Of a DNA stretch of 64,000 nt, positions 45,433-58,581 are shown in pieces. This DNA comes from Synanceia verrucosa (taxonomy: Eukaryota; Chordata; Actinopteri; Perciformes; Synanceiidae): the NCBI GenBank assembly GCA_029721515.1, contig CM056567.1, forward strand, positions 2,658,007 through 2,722,006, given 5' to 3'. Each line of letters opens with the position of its first letter. The first letter of the stretch is position 1. The translations under genes and the position numbers were made by a program. The notes below the pieces were generated by a model that saw nothing but the letters and a program-made list of their open reading frames with translations, searched no databases and had not been told where the DNA came from.

Positions 45433-48400
45433 TCAGTCATTTGGAGGAGGCACATAACTGGGTCTGCGGGCCACCCGGCCCAGCCGGTCCACAGCCACGC
45501 TCTCAAACGCCCTCCTCATCAGAGGATGCTCCTCCAGCACCTCGTTGAAACTGTCCACGCTCAGGGAGTAGAGGCGGCAGTAGGTGTCGGCCCTCACGGA
45601 GGCTGTTCGTCGACCTTGAGTCAGCAGGCAGATCTCTGGATCAGGAAAGAGAGAGTTAGTTTGATGCACTGGAAACTAAATTAAATGATTGAAACTACTC
45701 ACATATAAGGTACTACAGCCCCAACTCCTCAGCTATCTGTCAGGTCTCATCTGTCTGGTTTGCTTAACTTCAATATTTCTGTCTCGTCTGTTCATGTTGC
45801 CTTGTCATTTTTTTGGAACTTATTTTTTATTGTTTGATTTTTTTCTTTTCATTTTCTTGAACAGTTACAGTGACCAGGCAAAGCAAATTTACACCAGTCA
45901 TCCATCCTCCTTATATCAACGTCCTCATTGTCCAGTTAATGGTGACTTCTTGCAACCCCCTGAAATCAGACCACCTCTCCCACTATTTTTCCACTTGTAC
46001 TTCCTGTATTCTCAATTTGTACGTAAGTATTCTCCACATATTCTACAGATATTTCTTCGACAGAGCACACCCACTGCTCCCTCATCTGTGGTTTTACTTT
46101 ATGTCACAATCTGGTAATTACTTTTTTACTAGCTGATAGGAGTATTTTAACAAGATACTCATCTTTTTTGTATTATATCAAGTGTCAAATTTCCCAAATA
46201 CATGTTTTACATGTCTTGGGTATCTGATATCCTACTATTTTTTGCAAACTCTGCCATATTTTATCCCAGAACCCTTTTCATTTTTGAAAAGACCAGAATA
46301 TGTGTCATTTCCAGGTATTATTTTGAAGTAATGCTGTCTCCCTCTCGTTTCAGATGGTTTAACTTCCTGCCCTCCTGTGACTGTCAGCCCGCCCTCATTG
46401 TTTCCACCTGTGTCTCCTTCCTCATGTTTAAATAGTCTTGTCTCTCCTTGTCATGTGCCAGTTCGTCTCGTCACCTGTCTCCTCTGTGTGAGTCCGTCTT
46501 AAGTTCCTTGAGTTTTGCTCCCAGCTCTGTGCTGTGTGGTTACTAGTAGTTCCTTGTTTCAAAGAGTTTTTTTGTTGTTAGAGTTAACAGCCTTTAGGGA
46601 GCGTCTTTTATTATTCAATTAATTAGCCTCATATAAGTGATTTTTGTCGTTGTTAGATTAATTAGTCTCTAGTAAGTGTTTTCTTTTGTAGTTAGATTTT
46701 CTAGTCTCCTTAGTGAGCCCTTTTATTTTCCCTTAGCTTAGTTCAGGTTTTTTTCTCCTTCCCCTTTTGGTGAACAGGATTTGTTTCTCGTTCAAGTTTT
46801 CTGTTTTGTTAGTTAGAGTAGAGTAGGAGTGGGCTTTCGTGTCTCTTTCACTTGCCTGGAAGAGCACGATCATATCTCCTCCTGTGCGCCTGTCAGCACA
46901 ATAAAGACCTTTATTTTGAAAGATGTGCGTTTGGGTTCCCTGCCCATCACGGAAACCTCACAGGTATCATACTTTAGCAAAATTATGCATTTACTACTAA
47001 AATATTATTGTTGTTATCCATGTTGTCCAAAATCAACTGTTTTACAAAAAGAAAAAAATATCAAAGCACATTATTATTTTATTGACTGAGATGTTAAACT
47101 CCAGTTATTTCCTGTCATTCCTGAACAGTAAAATGTGTTTCAGTGGTTGTTTGTTATTCTGGATTCATTTCTGACTTCTCAGTTAATATCAGTGTTCTGG
47201 CTCAAATTTGGGTCTTCAAAGGTGAATTCAGTTTAAATTCCTCACTCCTGTTCAAAATGGTGAAGAGTAGTGAACTCAGTGAGGAAGAAAGAGTCCAGTT
47301 AAAGTGAAGGAGATGATGCTGGAGGCTCTTTGAGACTCTGGTGTGTTTATTTAACCTTGTATTTACAGGAGAGGAGCCTCTGATGGATCTGATAGGAAAC
47401 TGTTCAGAGGCTGAATGAATGTCTCACCTCCAAAATACGCCCCGTCGTTGAGTGTGATCTCTTTGCTGCCTCGTGGGATGACGGTGACGGTGCCGTGCTG
47501 GATGAAGTACATCTTGCGGCCCAGCGTTCCCTCTCGTATGATCAAGTCGGCGGGTTGGAAGACTTCAAAGCGCAGCTTGGTCAGGATCACCGTCACAAAA
47601 TGAGGGTCGGTGTTGGCAAACAGAGGCATGTTGGCGACCAGCCCGCGACAGTTATAGCTGACGATCTCCTGCATGTTAGACGAGAGAAGACATCAGCGTC
47701 TTATTACGCTCTGCGGTTTAAATGAGTGAACAAAATAATTATAAAGTTCTTGATTTACACATGTGGTGGGTTGAAGAGCTGAAACAGAAGCTGCTGTTCA
47801 GTCAATCAATCGATTAATCAAACAGAAAATGTGTCATTTTTGAAGAGAAATATTATCTTGTTCCAACTCCTCTGTTGTCACTCCTTGTAGATAATAAGGT
47901 AAACATGTTTGGGTCGCAAGTAACATTTATTTTCCTAATTGATGAATGTTCAGATCCATTTGGTTTATGAGAAAACAAAACATTTTTAATATTTTTTTAA
48001 TAAAGAGTGAAAAGTTGTTTGTTTTTTTTTTAATGTGAGGATTTCCTACCTTTATTAGAATAGAATAATTTTTTATTTATATTTTACATATTTATTTAAA
48101 TGATTATAAACTGAATGTGTTTCTGACAGCTCATTGACTGAATAACCAGCAGATTAACTGATAAATTAATTACTAAACTTCATCTCTCACCTCCAGAGCT
48201 GCATCTCTGTGGGAATGTGTCGACAACAGAGAGGAGGGGAGCGAAAGCACGGAATCAGGAAGTGAGGGGGAAGGTTTAAAGCGTGACACACCTCCTTCAA
48301 CGGGTCGCTGAGCTCTCCCAGGATGCTGTCCTCATCGAACATCTTTCCTTGGAATCGCTGCTCGTAATAATCGTGGATCCTCTGCCTGACGTCGGCCGGC

Positions 48401-51400
48401 AGCTTGTGGAAGGACATGTACTGCTCCACTTGTTTGTACTGAAAACATTTGAGCAAAAACACAGATTTGACCTTCAGGACACAGAGCTGATGTCACATTT
48501 CCTACCATGTGTTAGCGGAATTATTCCTAAGCACGATAATCGTTTATTCTATTTGTTTAGCGGGTTTTTATCCTCTGTTTTAAGTGGATTACAAACTCAT
48601 TTGTAATGGGCATTATGCAGCAGCCATCCAAAACAAAGGTGCTGCCATTTGTCCATCATCTGTGCTGCTTTATCTTGTGAAAATCCCCCGGAAAGGGTCA
48701 GTGTGAGGCCACAAAACCCATTAGATAATACTCACAGGCATTTGTGGCACCGTGACTAAAGTATGAACAGACATGAAGCGTGGCTGTGATGTTAAACCTC
48801 ACAGCCAGAATCACATCAGCATCCACGTGCTTCAACCAACGGGTCAAAATGTTTTATTTGGGTGACATTTTCCAGTCAGAGCAGAGGAGATTACCTTCTC
48901 TTGATACTGCCGATGTGATGCATCCAATGACTGGACCAGGTTGGTGGCGTGACCGAGGAACATGGCGTAGCAGGTTGCGCCCACGACCATGCTGATCATG
49001 GTGAGCCAAACGTCGGTCATGCCCTCCGGAGGGTGGGCGCCGTATCCGATACACAGCATGTGGCTCATGGCCATGAACAGGGAGTAGGAATACTGCAGGT
49101 GCCACGTGGAATTCTGGGAAAGGGCATTAAACATCCCGCATTGTAAAAAATGTCTTTTATTATGATAAATCAGTTTATAAATATTGTGAGAATTGCTATC
49201 AGCTGCTAACAGGAAGTAAACATGGACTCAAGCTGTTGAAATGCGCTAAAACAGTTTCAGACAGACGGTGAATACAAGAATATTCAGACAGACATAATGA
49301 GGAGAATAAAAAAAAGTAATAAGTATGTGACAGTTTCTGCAAGTTTTTGACACATTTTGAATGAATCTAGAATAACAAACAATCACTGAAACACATTTTT
49401 CTGTTCAGGAATGACAGCCAATTACTGGAATTTAACATCTCAATCAATAAATAATAATAATTCAATTTGATATTTATTTCTGATTTTTGGAAAAACAGTA
49501 AATTCTAAAATTCCTGGATAACAACATATTTTTATTATTAAAGATATCATTTTGATCAATGAGCTTGTACATACTGGTGGATTAACCATTAAAGAAACAC
49601 CTGACATTGGGTGGTGAGATAATATATTTGTTCATTTCTGTATATTAAGAATAAAGTTTCAGATTATGATGAAATAATAAATGGTTGCAGTGTATCATAG
49701 GACATGCAGTGTGTATAACAATAATGTCATATAATAATGTGCTCACCACCATGTTGTTTTTGGACACCCAGCAGTCGGGGGGGAAGTCCTGCAGCATGGG
49801 CACCATGAAGGTCAAGCATCCATCCCAGTGACACAACAGCAGCATCATGCCGATCAGGTTGACGATTCGCACCGCGGCGCTGGCCAAGTCGTACGTCATG
49901 TGGAAAATCTGAGAGGGAGAAAGCAGTGTTTCTGAAAGAGTCCTGATATAACATTTAGATTAAAAGTGTCTGTGAACGAGTGACTCCAGAGCCCAACAGT
50001 GAGCAGCATATAGAGTAAGAGCTGTTTTTTTAAGTTAAATCAATACACAGAGCTAAACAATATTTACTATCCCTCCACCCAGTGTCAGGTGCTTACCACC
50101 ACTGCCTTAAATTAACATTATTGCTGATTACCAGAATATTTTAATGTTTCTGTGATGGTTAATCCACCACTATGTGCAAGGTCTTTAATCTAAATGATAC
50201 ATTTAATGCTAATGCATGTTCATGAATTATTATGATCTTTTCGGCAGCTTAAGTCAGGGTCAATCAAAAGAAAGAATCCAATTTCTGACTTCTGACACAC
50301 ACTGACAACATGAGGCAAGGAGCAACGGCACAATGCAAGCGGCACATTGAGCCCCAGGATTTACTGTCAAAGCAGGACGCCTCAGAGTCGTGAAAAAGCA
50401 GCACTGAAGTGAAGCAGAAACACCTCAGCGATGACATTCACCCTCCTCATTAATTCCAGCATTTTTGTCCATTTTGAGTCATATTTCTAGACCCACAGAA
50501 TATTTTGTACTATGTCTCTGAAAACACTGAATAGCTCAAATGAAAGAAGAGACTCTCTATTTCATCAAGAAAAAAATGTTTGTTTTTACCTTGTTCCATT
50601 CTTGTTTTATCAGAGGTAGAGTAGAGGACACTTTCACCAAAATCACTACTTTTTCTCCAGATTCTGTTTGTTTTACTCTCTAATCTCGATCGTCTCCACT
50701 TCCTGTTTTGATCTTTATGCTCTGACTACATCTCCCAGAAGCCCCAACATTACTCACAGGTTGTGTGAGACCAAGATCAGCGACCCGTTGCCAAAAAAAC
50801 ACTGACGTATTATTACAGCAATGGCAGTCAAAGAGTTAAGATGCAAAAGAGGAGAACTGTCACTTAATCCAGCTCTACTCTGAAATAACCTGTTGACCTT
50901 TTTTTGGGATACCTGGTGAGTCCAGGTGTTTCGGAAAGTCTGAGAAACTCTGCTTTACCTCCTCCCACTGGTGGATGTAGCGGATGAGTCGAGACAGTCG
51001 GAGGAGGCGCAGCAGGCTGAGGATCTTGGTGAAGCGTACGATGCGCAGGGCCCGGGCAGTTCGGTACACGTCCGAAGAATCGTTCAGCGACTCCAGGTCG
51101 ACGATGAGGAAGATGTAGTCGACGGGGATGGAGGATATGAAGTCCACCAGGAACCAGGTGCGCAGGTAATGCATGCGGATATCTTTGGGGTCCAGGATGA
51201 TGTGGCTGTCCTCCCCCAGGATGCCGGTGCGGAAATTAAACACCAGGTCCATGAGGAAGAGGGTGTCGGATAGGACGTTGAAGGTGATCCAGGGCGTGGT
51301 GTTCTGGTCCTCAAAGAAGGTGATCCCCCAGGGCAGGATCACCAGGTTACTCATCATCAGCAGGAGCATCACGATGTCCCAGTAAAACCTGGACGAGAGG

Positions 51401-54400
51401 TTCAGATGTGAAGCAGTTTTTGAAGAAACAACAAACATCTGATGCACTCCTGATTTTGACAATAAAGGCTTTTGATGTGATTTATTAATAAATGATAATA
51501 TTAAAAAAGTAAAAGAAACAATGAACCATAAAATATTTATATTTATGTCTGTCTATTTCCACAGTATTACCACAGTAATATAATAATGATTATCAAGTTA
51601 ATCGTGCAATCCCAACTTGTTCAGGCTCAGAGTTCAAGAAGGTTAAAGGTCGGATCCCTGCAGGCAGTGTGAGGCTTACAGTGAAATCTGTTCACATAAT
51701 GAGTGAATGAATTGTTATGGAGCCCAGACGGCGTTTGTTTTTGTTACATCACAGCTGTCAGGTTGGTTACATTTACCTGCGTGGATAACAGTTAAAAATG
51801 AACAGAAAGTCTGACTCTGAAAGCTGGAGAATATTCCCATTTCAAACCAATGGCAAAGCTTGCAATGTGTTATTGTTGTGATAAAGCATCTGTGGCTCTG
51901 CTGTTCCTCTATATTTTGTATTAATTAAACAATCAAGACATAATTAGTAAGGCTGTTTCTTTTACCTTTGGACACACAGGTTACCTGTTTCCACCTGTTT
52001 CCTGTCTTCATCACAAGCAAAGCGTCATGTGAGAGTAGCGTTGATCTGCTAATCTTTAATACTTAAAGGAAGGAAGCTATTCCTTTGTGTGGGAGGATGT
52101 GAAACAGCTATCAAGGTCAGGTGAAGTCATCCAGAGAGTGACCCTGACTCTCCTAATGAGCTCAACCCCCCTCCCATCAAAAATAAATGATGTTGACCTG
52201 AAAGCTCTGGGCTCCATATGAAGACCACGTAGAAAAAGAGGAGACTTTAAATGTCTGACGTGCAGCTGGCTGCTTCCAGGATGTCACGTCGTGTCACTCG
52301 TCAGCATCTGCTTCCTGTCATACATTTTCCTACAAGTCTCCAGTGTCTCGCTGGACACCGGTTTGGGTTTCCTGACAGACTGTTTCCATCTAGTGTCAAT
52401 CACTTTGGGCCTCGGCCTCTCTTTCGTTACAGCCGGAGGCACAGGAACAGAATATGAACCAGGCGATTTATGTTTACCAGCAGTAATCAGATTACATTCT
52501 GTTTTCTAACAGAGTAATCAAAAACAAATCAAACATCTCTTTTAGAGCTCGAGCTCATGGATGACGGCTGGTTAAGACGTCTTCAATATGAACATTACTG
52601 AGAGGAACCAGAATGAGACGATAAAGAAGTGTGAACAGAAACAACTCGGCATGACAGGAAGTGCGCTTTATTTTGAAATTATCTGTCAGTTGAGTCATCG
52701 TGCAAAAGTAATCTAACTAATTAAACAACTAACTGTTGCTAATTACTTTTCAGCAGTGAGTGATTTAGTGAAGTACGGCATAACATAAAAAAGGAAGTAG
52801 TAATGTGCAGTCCATTACTTTTTTGGGTAACCTCCCCTCCATTGCTCATCAGTGAAAACGCCTCTAGATTAGTTCCACGTTGTCATTTATCCGTCCATCG
52901 GTCTCTCGTCTCCGTCTCCTTTGTGTCCACAGACTTGTTTACGACTTATCATCTCCTCTCATAGCGGCTGCTCGCTGCAATAACTCCACCAAACACTCCC
53001 GACTTCATTACGGCTGCTCGTTAAGCATGAGTGAGAATCAAAACCACTTCAGCTGTTAATAACAGCCAGAGTGGAGTGTTTAATGGTACTTCATGCTGAA
53101 TGTAAATCCAAGATTTAATCCGCCTACAAAGTGAGTTTAGTTTGTATTTAAAGCAACACAAGTTATAAACAGGTTATGTAATGTGCTGTCATGTATGAAG
53201 ACCTGTTAGCGGTGTGGCTGGAGGCTGAAGGGATGAAAATAATTATGACATTCACGTTCCTCAGAGGATGAATCCTACTACTGCATGGATTCCTGGGAAA
53301 GGTGGTGCTGATTCAGATATACGTGTCACACTTTTTTTTTTATTCATGGCAAAATAGCAGCAAAGCTAAAGGCATTCCCATCAGCCTCAGCTCCACTTTG
53401 AGCTCAGTGCGAATTAGCAAATATTAGCATGCTAACACTCTCTCCTCAAACTCTATGGATCAACTGGTTTGAAGCCTTGGTTTGTAATTTGCACAAACTG
53501 ATCACTGACGCAGCTCAATCTTAGACGCTCTTTAAGAAAACTTACAGTGGTTTAAAATGTGGAAATTTAAATTTAAAAAAAAATTGAAAGTCAGGAAAGG
53601 CTCTAGAACAGTTAGTGCAATTTAAGGTATGGAGTAAATCAAATATGTAACAGAGAAAACATATATCATAAGAAGTGTACAGTGCGGTTGATTAAAGGTC
53701 TTTGACGGACGCCATCTTGGTTTTTTGCAACCAGAGGTGATACGAGAGGGTGGGGCTGAGCACAAACAAAAACTGACTGTTTTTAAAGGTTTAAAGGTTA
53801 AAACTAGAGGAACTAAGTTTGACCCGAGTGTCATTGGACTGTAAACTCAACAAATTATGATCATTTACCAAATTTAAATTGGACCCAAGACACAAAATGA
53901 GACCAGCGATCCAATGTTAACGTGTTCATCGTTTAAAAAAGGAGAAATTGGAGCATAAGCTTTAAGGAGAGCAGGCCTTCGGTAATCCCCTCCTCAGCTG
54001 TCTGTGTATTATTGCATAATAGAGCAAGATTGGAATTATAGGGATTCTTATGGGCAATAATCCCTCTGCACGGGTTTATCCCCTCTGTCTGGCATAGGCC
54101 GGATGTTTAAAAAAATGTTAAATTTGTTGGAGGCTATTATTAGTGACCGCACAGACGGACTGCCCTGGGCTCTGGCGCTAAGACATCGCTCGGCCACCAA
54201 ATAGCCGACAAATCCTCCCGAAAGAGAAGCCGAATCCGAGCGAAACCCAAAATATTGGCTGTTTTTCAAATGGGATCGCTGAAATTAACAGGATCAATGG
54301 ATGCAGTCATGTCTCCTCACAAACAGGGAGATGGGGAGTTACCGGCGGTACCATTAATCCAGATGATCTTGTCCTATATACTGTATCACTAATCAAATCC

Positions 54401-55640
54401 CTTCATCGCCTTATCATGTGCGAGGGACCGTGACATCAGCTGCAGTCTGTCCTTGGGAAAATTGGATCTGAGTGCCGTCACAGGCTGTTCGGTTGGATGT
54501 AAACTGGACGCTTTCAAGGGAAGTTTATGAAAGATTGATGATAAATTGGGGAAACTTGTGTTGGCAAAAGGTTACTGACTTGTGAGAAGTTTTGCACCAA
54601 CTGCACCAAAATCCAAGGTATAAGAGGCAACATTTCCTCATTAAAATGCCTAAAAATGACATTACCCATGCTATATATGCATATATACTTGTACTTACAT
54701 TATCTTAAATATACAACAACACCATATGTCCGCTGAAGTTGTCATAAACTGAAAAAATATAATAAATGTTAATAAATTAAATACTTACACTTTCATAAAT
54801 TACTAACATGGCTGACTCTGTGAAGAGGACCCGCTCCTAAAAATGCCTTTTTCAGTATTTAGCCGCACTTGTGTCACCTCTGGTTCCAAGTAACCAAGAT
54901 GGCGTCGGCTGAAAACCAAGATGGCGGCAACCAAAATGCTGATCTTGAGGCTGAGGCTTCAGCTGAAGCTATCATAAATTGACTTTACATTCAGATTTAA
55001 GCCATATTTTATGGCACATTTTTTAGATCTGGGCTGTTCTTTGATTAGATATCTTAACCAGATGAAGTATTTTTGATGTTGTGCGTTGTACGTGAAGTTA
55101 TCAGGGAGCTGAGCTAACGTTAGCGGCAGCTCGGAGAAACACTGACTTTAACGTGAAGACCTTCCTTTACCTGAAGTCACTGTAGGGGTGGATGATCCAC
55201 ACTCCGAAGCTCTTGACCCTGGCCTGCTCGGCAGCGACTCCCTTATGGCTGCCAAACATGCGCAGGGAGAACTTGTTGACCCCTGGCTGCAGCAACGACC
55301 CAAACTGCTTGTTGAAGTAGGTGGAGTTGGCAAAGGAAGCGGCTGCATCGTCTGAGCCTCCTTCTCCCTCCTCGTTGGCGTCCAGCAGGCCATCCGGATC
55401 TGCCGTGTAGTCGTCGTTGTGGGTCTGAACCAAGGAGAGGAGCGTCCGGGTCACGTCGGCCTTCTTCTCCACCTTGGGGGACGGGGTGCCAGGGGGGGTC
55501 GTCCTCTGGGAGCCACTTCTCCATCTGGAGAAGCGTAGGCTGCTCCAGCTCCGGTGCCTGGACGTGTCTGGCTTGTGGGCCGGGCTCTCTCCGACGGTCC
55601 TCTGGTCGTCTGTACTCCTGGAGAGGCTGGTCATTTTCAT
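45433..55640 (-). CDS. HCN-family hyperpolarization-activated cyclic-nucleotide-gated channel, short C-terminus
   Basis: Seven coding exons (55171-55640, 50959-51388, 49747-49908, 48895-49113, 48292-48438, 47428-47668, 45433-45635) give 623 residues in continuous phase. The HCN domain is recognised by FGSLLQPGVNKFSLRMFGS and WIIHPYSDFR. S4 reads TARALRIVRFTKILSLLRLL. The pore has CIGYG (375-379), with an N-glycosylation sequon NST at 355-357. The C-linker (YKQVEQYMSFHKLPADVRQ) and the cyclic-nucleotide-binding domain with E557 (EICLL) and GRRTASVRADTYCRLYSL follow. It should form K+/Na+ pacemaker-type channels in the plasma membrane. It ends 11-18 residues after the domain, whereas HCN1-4 carry long C-termini. 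The paralogue cannot be assigned with confidence; it may be a fish-specific lineage. Confidence 0.93.
46330..46985 (+). repeat. Possible retroelement 3' end or LTR remnant
   Basis: A C/T-rich stretch ends with CAATAAAGACCTTTATTTTG followed by GTTTGGGTTCCCTGCCCATC, an arrangement often seen at fish LTR or LINE 3' ends. No paired LTR or coding region was found in the window. Confidence 0.3.
46985..47370 (+). repeat. Unclassified interspersed repeat, forward copy next to an HCN exon
   Basis: Contains AAATATCAAAGCACATTATT, GTGTTTCAGTGG, TTCTGGATTCATTTCTGAC and TCCTCACTCCTGTTCAAAATGG, and ends within 60 bases of the HCN exon 6 donor. Confidence 0.75.
49365..49622 (-). repeat. Unclassified interspersed repeat, reverse copy
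   Basis: Contains CATTTTTCTGTTCAGGAATG, AAAATTCCTGGATAACAAC, CATACTGGTGGATTAACC and CACCTGACATTGGGTGG. Same family as 10636-11070. Confidence 0.72.
50066..50210 (+). repeat. Unclassified interspersed repeat, forward copy (partial)
   Basis: CCTCCACCCAGTGTCAGGTG and TTAATCCACCACTATGTGC match the start of the copy at 10636. Confidence 0.7.
50459..50835 (+). mobile_element. Longer relative of the TTAA MITE, right part
   Basis: Shares about 150 near-identical bases with 9774-9932 and ends TGGCAGTCAAAGAG followed by TTAA (50836-50839), the expected right terminus and half-target. The left terminus is missing or degraded. It lies in the HCN intron between exons 2 and 3. Confidence 0.78.
51389..55170. 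other. Large first coding intron of the HCN gene
   Basis: About 3.8 kb between the HCN exon 1 donor and exon 2 acceptor. No supportable coding exon was seen. It contains copies of a dispersed repeat with the core AACCAGAGGTGA (near 53700-53790 and 54880-54960). Confidence 0.6.
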
Positions 55641-56230
55641 AGCCCGCCTTGGTCTTTAAACTGGACAGAGCAAACAGGACTCTGGTGTCCCTGTGCAAGG
55701 GCCTTGACTGCAAAGTTCACTTCCTGATAAAGTTCACTGCAGCTGCAGCATTTTGATCTCATGCATCATTTTAGTCACACCTAAACACCTGGAAATAAAT
55801 AAATAAATAAAATACCACGCAGCTATTTTACTTTAAAAACTAAAATCAGACTTGAAGCCCTCTGCAGAGCACCACATACACATTACAAGTCTAAAAATAG
55901 TACAAAATAGAAACACCGGATTTAACCAAAACTATTCTCACAATACAAAAAAAACATGAGAAGTTGCAGCATCCATTAAAAAAGTACTTTCCTGTGCTGT
56001 GATGAGTGAAGCCTCCGCGTAACAACCTGCTCTGCGCGCCTTTGTTTGACCATGACAGGACGGACAGCCTCAGTAGCCTTCAATAATCGGCTTGTTGGCA
56101 TAACTGCGTCCACTCACCTCTCTCCTGCTCCTCCTCCTCCTCCTCCCGGTGTGGAGCCTCCTCCTGGAGTCCCGGCTTGGTGATGCGGTCTCATTACGCA
56201 TCCAGGACGCGGAGCCTCCAGGTCAACAGA
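55641..56230 (-). promoter_or_regulatory. HCN gene 5' UTR and probable first non-coding exon
   Basis: A pyrimidine-rich acceptor (tttgctctgtccag) ends at 55661, 21 bases before the ATG, and an in-frame TAA lies between them, so the ATG at 55640 (or the Met at residue 3) is the start. A GAG|gtgagt donor ends an upstream exon at 56118, in a GC-rich stretch (56110-56220) that is a reasonable promoter. This pairing is inferred from splice consensus only. Confidence 0.5.
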
Positions 56231-58581
56231 AAGCAAAGTATTACTCCATACCTGCTGCTTATTAAAACATCCTTTTTTAAGACTTAAGATAGTTTAAAAG
56301 AAATTAATTAGTAACTGACCCCAACTGTGATAAATCTGATCCCTGAACAGATGCAGGTGTCTGCCAACAATTTGTCAAACATGAAAGGCACAATTTTATT
56401 AGACGTAGCCTACAAGGAGCGCATTTTGCCAAACTTCTGCCTCTCGTTAGGGACTAAAAAAATACAATAAATGTGTTTTTAAAACGTCACTTTTTTGTTT
56501 GAGGAAAAGAAAACATGAAATTAAAATCATTATATTTTAATAATGACATGGCTGCTCCCTAATGGCTCATTCTAAGGTAACTAAAGCATTTCCATCTTAT
56601 TTTCAGGTTATTAAAGGATAAATAAACAATATTTATTAATATTATATTCCATTTCTTCAAAGATATTCCCCTAAATGCTACAAAGTGGCCCTATAATATC
56701 CACACAAGTCAAGCACACAAAGCATTCAAATTACTTTAGTTTATTTATAGACTGAATGAATCAAGTTTAATAAATTCTTTAAAGGAACAATTAAGTCAAA
56801 GCTGAAGTCTTAAAGCTGCATTCTGTCTATCAGCCAGCAGGGGGCGACTCCTCTGGTTCTGTATCAGTCTAATAGAAAATGATCCTCCTTCTCTCTTGAT
56901 TTATTCCCTCAGTAAACATTGTAAACATGAGTTTATGGTCTCAATCTGTAGTTTCAAGTCCTCTTAAATACAGTATAGTGTTCATTTAATAAATTATGGA
57001 CTCATTTAGAGTCAAACAGACCATAAAACAGGGGATGATTTAAGGTGAGGCTACCTGCTGGTTAACAGTGTGCTTTCACTTTGTGACAGTTAACTGTAAC
57101 CTGTCTGGTCGTTTAAAAATGTCTTATTCATTTGTGTTTGTGCCACTTCTGGTTGCAAAAAAAAAAAAAAAGATGGTGTCGGCTAAAATGCTGACGTGGA
57201 GACTGCGAAACCCACAAAAAAACAAAAAAAAAATAACATGCATACAGTCTAGCAAACAGGGGAACATGTAGCCTGTGTCTGTCTCAAAATGATGTTTAAT
57301 TACACCTGAGAGCTCAGATATTCAAGCTTGTAAACACGCTGGGTGCAGCGTGGTCTGTGCTGGCGTCTTCCTGTCTGTCTCCAGGTCGTCTCAGATCACA
57401 TTTCAGCGTTAACCCTGTGAAGTGCCGGGTGTCATGTTCACATGAGAAGCCACCGTCCCGTTTACTGGGTCACTCCTGGAGCTGTTAGCATCCTGTTTCA
57501 CATGTCATGGTCAACCTTAATCAGTGACTGTTAATTTTTTAAACCATTTTAGAGGTAGAGCTTTTTACATGGTGGAAAAACAACACCAAAAAACAAGATG
57601 GAAATTCCAATCAGTGGATGTCCACATATGAATGAGGCCAAAACACTTATTTAAAATTTTAAAATTTAAAATTTGGGAAATGTGAAGTCTTGCTGAGAGT
57701 TGAGATGAGAAGATTGACGCCACTTTCAGGTAAATATGAGGCGATACAACCAGCTGCTAGGTAGATTAGCTTAGTATAACAACACACGAGAAACAGTCAA
57801 AAAAAAGAAAAAAAAAAAATCACAATTAAAGTGATTTAAGTTTACTCATCTGATGCCCTAAATGGAAATGATTTAAACTGAAGATCACAAGTTAACTAAG
57901 ACTCGTTATTTCATTATGTGTGGGTCGAATGGTCAGCAAATGGTTTCAAATATCCAGATGAAAGTGTGGGTGCATACAGTTAGAGGAAGGATGTGACTGT
58001 GTCTGGCTTTCAGAAAAAGGTGAACAAAAAAGGTGAAATAAGATTAAATGGAGTCCAAGCAGTGTAAAAATAGATATAATATATTTCAGAAAACACAATA
58101 CTGAGGGAAGTGTCTTGACTTGACTCAAACATAAACAGAAATAAAATAAAACAACCTTTTGTTCTCTCAAGATAATGAGTTGAAAAATGCTGTAAATTAT
58201 TTGTGATAAAAAAGGTTTCAGGCTTCTTTAAAAAATCAACTAATAATAGTATATTCTGATGATGATTCAAGCTGCAAGGAGTAAGACGAATGGATCAAGA
58301 AATGACATTCTATATTATTTTCAGGATTCATTATTTTCCTTCTTCAGAATAATAGTGATTTACAGTGGATTGTGTGGAAGTGTTGAATAAAAGCTAAATT
58401 TATGTATAAAATAATAATAATAATAAATATCTAAACCATGCCGTGAGCAGAGGTTTTAGTCCTTATGTTTGTGTTCTTCAGGCAGTGGGTTCTCCTATGG
58501 TGCCACAAATATCCCTAAAAGACAGAATCATCATCACTATATATATTTATGCTCCATTTTTGTGTGATCAGTACGTGTCAC
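56231..58581. other. Intergenic region between HCN and coiled-coil genes
   Basis: AT-rich with homopolymer runs (57157-57171, 57216-57232, 57799-57820) and a dispersed repeat fragment near 57130-57190. No supportable gene. Confidence 0.5.

Noticed and set aside
45689..46435. Overlapping plus-strand frames rich in Phe/Leu/Ser
   Set aside because: C/T-rich intronic sequence leading into a probable retroelement end; no conserved domain.
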